From the NCBI RefSeq assembly GCF_037975245.1, contig NC_092572.1, forward strand, positions 8,499,001 to 8,563,000: a DNA stretch of 64,000 bases. The letters run 5' to 3'. This DNA comes from Apostichopus japonicus (taxonomy: Eukaryota; Echinodermata; Holothuroidea; Aspidochirotida; Stichopodidae). The notes beneath the pieces were generated by a model that saw nothing but the letters and a program-made list of their open reading frames with translations, did no database searches and was not told the origin of the DNA. Both the position numbers and the translations under genes were made by a program. How positions within the stretch are numbered: the first letter of the stretch is position 1; the number at the start of each line of letters is the position of its first letter. This document shows, one piece after another, positions 59,878-64,000 of this stretch.

Positions 59878-62800
59878 ATGTGTAGAGGTCAAAAACAGGC
59901 TAGAGGGTCGAATGTTGCTCAAGTTGAAATACTTACTCTTCAAAACTCTTACAATTCTCATAGCAGTGCTATAAAATGTACAGTCGACATTGCAAATGGA
60001 GTAAAGTGTAAAATGACTGTTGATACAGGTGCGGAGGTCACCATTGTACCGGTTAAGTGGTTCGACCAACACTTCTTGCGAGAAGGCTTACAACAACCTG
60101 CAAAGTTCTTGACGACGTATTCGAAGGAACAAATTCCAGTTCTGGGAACATTCTATACGACGGTAAAGCTGGGTTCAAAGTCGGTGAATGCTCACATATA
60201 CGTTGTCGACATACCTACTGGAACGCCATTACTCGGCATCGATCTAATCAAGTCTCTTGATCTTCAAATTACTGGAGGCCAGGTCAAAATACAACGTGTA
60301 GAAAACTCTACTCTGGCTGGCGACCACGATCAAGGACTAACGAGCCAGCTGACTGATGAATTCCCGATACTGTTCTCTTCAAGTTTGGGCAGTGCTCACA
60401 ATTTTGTCCACCGAGTCAAAACACGACAAGACGTCACCCCGGTCGCACAGAAGCTACGCAGATTGCTATTTTCTGTTCGAGACAAAGTTACAGCTGAACT
60501 AAAAAGACTTGAAAATGAAGGTATCATTGAGAGAATTGATGCTAGTGAATGGGTTTCACCCATAGTTGTGGTTGGGAAAAAGTCTAGTAAAATTAGGCTT
60601 TGTATTGACCTAAGGGAGGCAAATAAGGCAGTACTTGTGGATAAATACCCATTACCCAACATCACTGAGTTGTTCAATAATTTGCAAGGGGCTAAAATCT
60701 TCTCTAAATTAGACTTAGCTTCGGCCTACCACCAACTAGAGTTGAGTGAAGATAGTAGGGATATTACAGCATTTATAACAGATGAGGGGTTATATAGATT
60801 CAAAAGAGTATGTTTCGGATTAGCATCTGCTCCGTCGGCATTCCAAAAAATGATGAGCTCGATATTAGCAGGATTGCCAGGGGTTGAATGTTACTTAGAT
60901 GACATAATTGTATACGGCACTACTGAAGTAAGTCATCATGAGAATTTGTCTAGAGTCCTTGCTAAGTTACAAGCAGCAGGGTTACGTCTTAACATTGAAA
61001 AGTGTGAGTTCGATCTGAATTCACTCACCTACTTAGGCCATACTATTTCAGGTGAAGGGCTTACACCAGATCAAAGTCATGTTGAGGCCATACTTAAAGC
61101 GCCTGCCCCCACTGACCTCACTACATTGAGATCTGCACTTGGTTTGTGTAACTATTATGCAAAATTTGTACCCAATTATGCTACAGTTGTAGAACCATTA
61201 CGGGTTTTGTTACGCAAAGATACACCATTTAACTGGGGGGAAGAACAAAAAAGGAGTTTTTATCTGATAAAACAGGCAATTGCACAAGGTACTACTTTGG
61301 CTTTGTTTGACCCAAATTCACCATTGCTTGTCACAACTGATGCATCAAATTATGGAATTGGTGGAGTTCTGAGCCAAGTTAAAGATGGCCAAGAATTCCC
61401 AATTGCCTTCGCTTCAAAAACATTGACTTCTGCGGAACGCAAATACTCTGCTGGAGAAAAGGAGGCTTTGGCTTGCGTGTGGGCTTGCAATAAGTGGTTT
61501 ACGTACTTATGGGGTAGACATTTTACACTGCGCACTGACCATCAAGCATTGGTTACGCTACTAAACACAAGTGGTACAGGTAGACAACCTATGCGTATTG
61601 CTCGTTGGTCTGCACAATTGCTACAATTTAACTATACAGTTGAGTATCAAGCAGGTAAACACAACTTTGTGGCAGATGCACTGTCAAGACTGCCCACAAA
61701 TGTTGATGCAGAGATTGCTAGTTGTGATGAAGATACTGAAGAGTTTGTTTTGAGCTGCATACAAGCTGTTATGAAGGATAATAGTAGTGTTTCCTATGAA
61801 GAATTAAAGGAAGCTACAATTGCTGATTCAGTTTTACAAAACGTTAAATCATATATCATTAAGGGTTGGCCTGGTGATAAAAAGAGTGTCAGAGAGGATT
61901 TAAAACCATACTTTATGTTACAGGATGAATTATCTGAAGCAAATGAATGCAATATGCGAGGGAAACGAGTTATAATTCCAAGAGCGTTACAGAGCAAAAT
62001 AATAAAGCATGCGCATTCTGCTCATCAGGGCATTGTACGAACCAAGAACAGGGTGAGAGATTTATATTGGTTTCCGGGAATGGATAAGTTAGTGGAAGAA
62101 ATGATAAAAAACTGTCATGCTTGTCAGGAGAATGACAAAAATCACCATACATCTCCCACCCCCCTACAGCCAGTAGAATTCCCATCTCAACCATGGACAA
62201 AACTTGCCATAGACATTACAGGTCCATTTCAATTAGCACCATATGAATGTAGATTTGCTATTGTGGTGATAGACTACTACAGCAAATGGCCAGAGATCGC
62301 ATTCGCTCCCACAGTGACTAGTACAACTGTGGTGACCTTTCTAAAGAGATTATTTGCTAGAGAGGGTATTTCTGCAGAAATTGTGTCGGACAATGGGTCT
62401 CAGTTTATTTCCTCTGAATTTGAGACTTATTTGCTGAACAATGGCATTAAACATACCAAATCTTCATTGTATTACCCGCAAGCCAATGGAGAAGTCGAAA
62501 GTTTTAATAGGGTACTTAAATCCAACTTTCAAATGACTTTGCAAGAAAGGGAAGATTGGCGTGAAACTACGCTAGAATTGCTCACCACATATAGATCTAC
62601 TACCCATCAAACTACAGGATACTCCCCTTCTGAATTATTACATGGGAGGAAAATGATTACTAAGTTACATGTTAAAGGAGTTAATGATTTTACTGAGGTT
62701 CAAGTTGATAACCAAGAGCTGAAAGATAGGGTTAAAATGAAACAAAACAAATCTAAAAATTATGCTGACTCCAAAGGGAATGCTAAGGATCCAAACATAA

Positions 62801-63096
62801 AAGTTGGGGATTTTGTTAGAGTTAGGAGACAGAGAAAAGGTCTTAAAGGTCAAAGTAAATTTAGTGCACCTATGAAGGTTATCAGACAAAGAGGCAAAGC
62901 TACCTTCCAACTGGAAGATTATAGTACCTGGAATGCATTTCATCTTTCACCATGTCCTCCAGATAGTATTGAAGATAAAACTAATGTAGAACATACAGTT
63001 CCACACGACTCCAACAATGAGCCAGTACCAGGACCCAGAAGGAGTCAAAGAACAACTTATGAGCCTGCATACTTGAAGGAGTATGTGAGATCTTAA
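59878..63096 (+). CDS. pol: Pol polyprotein (protease, RT, RNase H, integrase) of the Ty3/gypsy element
   Basis: 1072 residues, uninterrupted and in the same frame as the zinc-knuckle segment. Protease active site DTG at residues 49-51. Reverse transcriptase ~200-380, with KLDLASAYHQ and the catalytic YLDD at 339-342. RNase H starts at TTDAS (Asp488). Integrase has a zinc-binding HHCC region (~711-749, ending CHAC) and the catalytic triad Asp779, Asp838, Glu874 with D,D-35-E spacing. A chromodomain is not evident in the C-terminus. The first ATG lies 6 nt past the TAG that ends gag; expression as a gag-pol fusion would need readthrough. All visible catalytic residues are present. Confidence 0.95.
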   Translation: MCRGQKQARGSNVAQVEILTLQNSYNSHSSAIKCTVDIANGVKCKMTVDTGAEVTIVPVKWFDQHFLREGLQQPAKFLTTYSKEQIPVLGTFYTTVKLGSKSVNAHIYVVDIPTGTPLLGIDLIKSLDLQITGGQVKIQRVENSTLAGDHDQGLTSQLTDEFPILFSSSLGSAHNFVHRVKTRQDVTPVAQKLRRLLFSVRDKVTAELKRLENEGIIERIDASEWVSPIVVVGKKSSKIRLCIDLREANKAVLVDKYPLPNITELFNNLQGAKIFSKLDLASAYHQLELSEDSRDITAFITDEGLYRFKRVCFGLASAPSAFQKMMSSILAGLPGVECYLDDIIVYGTTEVSHHENLSRVLAKLQAAGLRLNIEKCEFDLNSLTYLGHTISGEGLTPDQSHVEAILKAPAPTDLTTLRSALGLCNYYAKFVPNYATVVEPLRVLLRKDTPFNWGEEQKRSFYLIKQAIAQGTTLALFDPNSPLLVTTDASNYGIGGVLSQVKDGQEFPIAFASKTLTSAERKYSAGEKEALACVWACNKWFTYLWGRHFTLRTDHQALVTLLNTSGTGRQPMRIARWSAQLLQFNYTVEYQAGKHNFVADALSRLPTNVDAEIASCDEDTEEFVLSCIQAVMKDNSSVSYEELKEATIADSVLQNVKSYIIKGWPGDKKSVREDLKPYFMLQDELSEANECNMRGKRVIIPRALQSKIIKHAHSAHQGIVRTKNRVRDLYWFPGMDKLVEEMIKNCHACQENDKNHHTSPTPLQPVEFPSQPWTKLAIDITGPFQLAPYECRFAIVVIDYYSKWPEIAFAPTVTSTTVVTFLKRLFAREGISAEIVSDNGSQFISSEFETYLLNNGIKHTKSSLYYPQANGEVESFNRVLKSNFQMTLQEREDWRETTLELLTTYRSTTHQTTGYSPSELLHGRKMITKLHVKGVNDFTEVQVDNQELKDRVKMKQNKSKNYADSKGNAKDPNIKVGDFVRVRRQRKGLKGQSKFSAPMKVIRQRGKATFQLEDYSTWNAFHLSPCPPDSIEDKTNVEHTVPHDSNNEPVPGPRRSQRTTYEPAYLKEYVRS

Positions 63097-63366
63097 AGGA
63101 GTATTTGATATTTTAGAACCTTAAAGGAGTATGATGATTTTTAAAAATACCAGTAATGCTTAATGATGAGAACAGTGATTTATATTTACTAAGTACAACT
63201 CGTTCATACAGTATGTTTACATCATCAAATAACATTTTAAGGATTACATAATGATTTCTTAATGGAACATGGATTACTGAAAACACTTATTGATACTGTA
63301 GCTACTCTGCCTAATGACATCATTCGTCAGCATATGAATTTGTGTTTATGTACGACTTGTTCTTTT

Positions 63367-63379
63367 GAGAAGAGGAAAA
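63367..63379 (+). other. Polypurine tract
   Basis: GAGAAGAGGAAAA immediately precedes the 3' LTR, the expected plus-strand primer. Confidence 0.85.
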
Positions 63380-63527
63380 TGTTGTATACCGATGATTATG
63401 TATGTAAAAGGCTAAAGCGCTCTCTATGTGATTGACCGATAAGATGATTGAGAACGGTTAATAAATACGGCCAAGAACCGGCCTTAATCGTAGCCATCCG
63501 TCTCGTCCATTTATTACCTACATAACA
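63380..63527 (+). repeat. 3' LTR
   Basis: 147 of 148 bases match the 5' LTR by eye. Confidence 0.93.
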
Positions 63528-63532
63528 CTCAG
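63528..63532 (+). repeat. Target-site duplication CTCAG, right
   Basis: Matches 58735-58739. Confidence 0.85.
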
Positions 63533-64000
63533 TTAATTAAATACTACAGGAGACACGCAGTAACATCCCAAACTGGTCATGGGCTAAAAACAAAACAGAA
63601 AGTAGAATAGATATTTCTTGTTAAATGAAAATTTTAAGTTTTCTACTAAACTGAAATCCTGAATGTCCTAATAAGACTATGTGCAGTTGCACATGCTACA
63701 TTTATGCAGTTTGATATGTCTTAGAAAGCCAAAGATTGTACCCTGGTATATTTTTCTCCTTTTATCTGACCAAGATGTTTCACCATTCCCAATAGAATAC
63801 ATTATGGTAATGCATATTAAATGATAGACGAACGTATTTTTTTATTTTGGAACTTTACGGTCCCTATCATTTGTGTGGGCATTTTATAAACAGTCCAATA
63901 TTAATTGTTGACCATCATATATGAACCGTTTCAAAGTGTTCATGTTATTCCAAATTGATTAACTGTAGAATATTACCTTGTCCAAGTTTTACATGCTTCA
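63533..64000. other. Non-coding DNA after the retrotransposon
   Basis: No feature recognised. Confidence 0.4.

Larger units (their letters stand above)
58740..63527 (+). mobile_element. Ty3/gypsy LTR retrotransposon, nearly full length
   Basis: 4.79-kb element with 148-bp LTRs (58740-58887, 63380-63527), TG...CA ends and 5-bp duplication CTCAG. Gene order is gag, protease, reverse transcriptase, RNase H, integrase, the Ty3/gypsy order. No envelope gene. Only one LTR difference was seen, so insertion is recent. Gag carries two interruptions; pol is open. Confidence 0.95.

Overview
Eukaryotic nuclear DNA, most likely from a marine invertebrate deuterostome; an echinoderm is my best guess, inferred from gene types and repeat style and not proven. 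Evidence is split genes with GT-AG introns, a very low density of coding sequence, long TA microsatellites, and nested non-autonomous hAT-like transposons, a Penelope-like fragment and a Ty3/gypsy element.

Five cellular genes are supported. (1) A three-exon galactose-3-O-sulfotransferase-like gene (1408-5993, +). (2) A single-coding-exon NHLH-type (HEN1/NSCL) bHLH neurogenic factor (9181-9546, -). (3-5) A cluster of three EamA/DMT transporters of the SLC35G1 type: an intact copy at 23989-25140 (+); a two-exon copy at 31580-33676 (-); and a copy arranged head-to-head with the second (+), whose first exon is at 36730-36777 and whose second is at 54668-55477. The third copy's proposed intron is about 17.9 kb and packed with transposons. 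Its second exon has lost 85 codons in frame, removing about three membrane helices, so it is probably a decaying or altered paralogue.

The rest is repeats. 0-9 kb: sulfotransferase gene with a U2-snRNA-headed palindromic repeat in intron 1, then minisatellites. 9-23 kb: bHLH gene, microsatellites, an 18-copy 34-bp minisatellite and a hAT element nested in another hAT element. 27-30.8 kb: tandem repeats carrying AGGTCA half-sites and 22-bp arrays in opposite orientations. 35-54.6 kb: a tRNA-like SINE, inverted copies of a hAT-rich block 12 kb apart, nested hATs with perfect 8-bp target duplications, a 2.9-kb DNA transposon with clustered subterminal motifs, a pair of identical 467-bp repeats with matching outer flanks, and a near-perfect 64-bp-arm palindrome. 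55.5-58.6 kb: 3' end of a Penelope-like element joined to a second copy of the 2.9-kb transposon. 58.7-63.5 kb: a very young Ty3/gypsy LTR retrotransposon with target duplication CTCAG, LTRs differing at one base in 148, an intact 1072-residue pol frame, and a gag broken by a frame change and an in-frame TAG inside a zinc knuckle.

I found no CRISPR array, rRNA gene or bacterial-type operon. All family calls are by eye; no database search was run.
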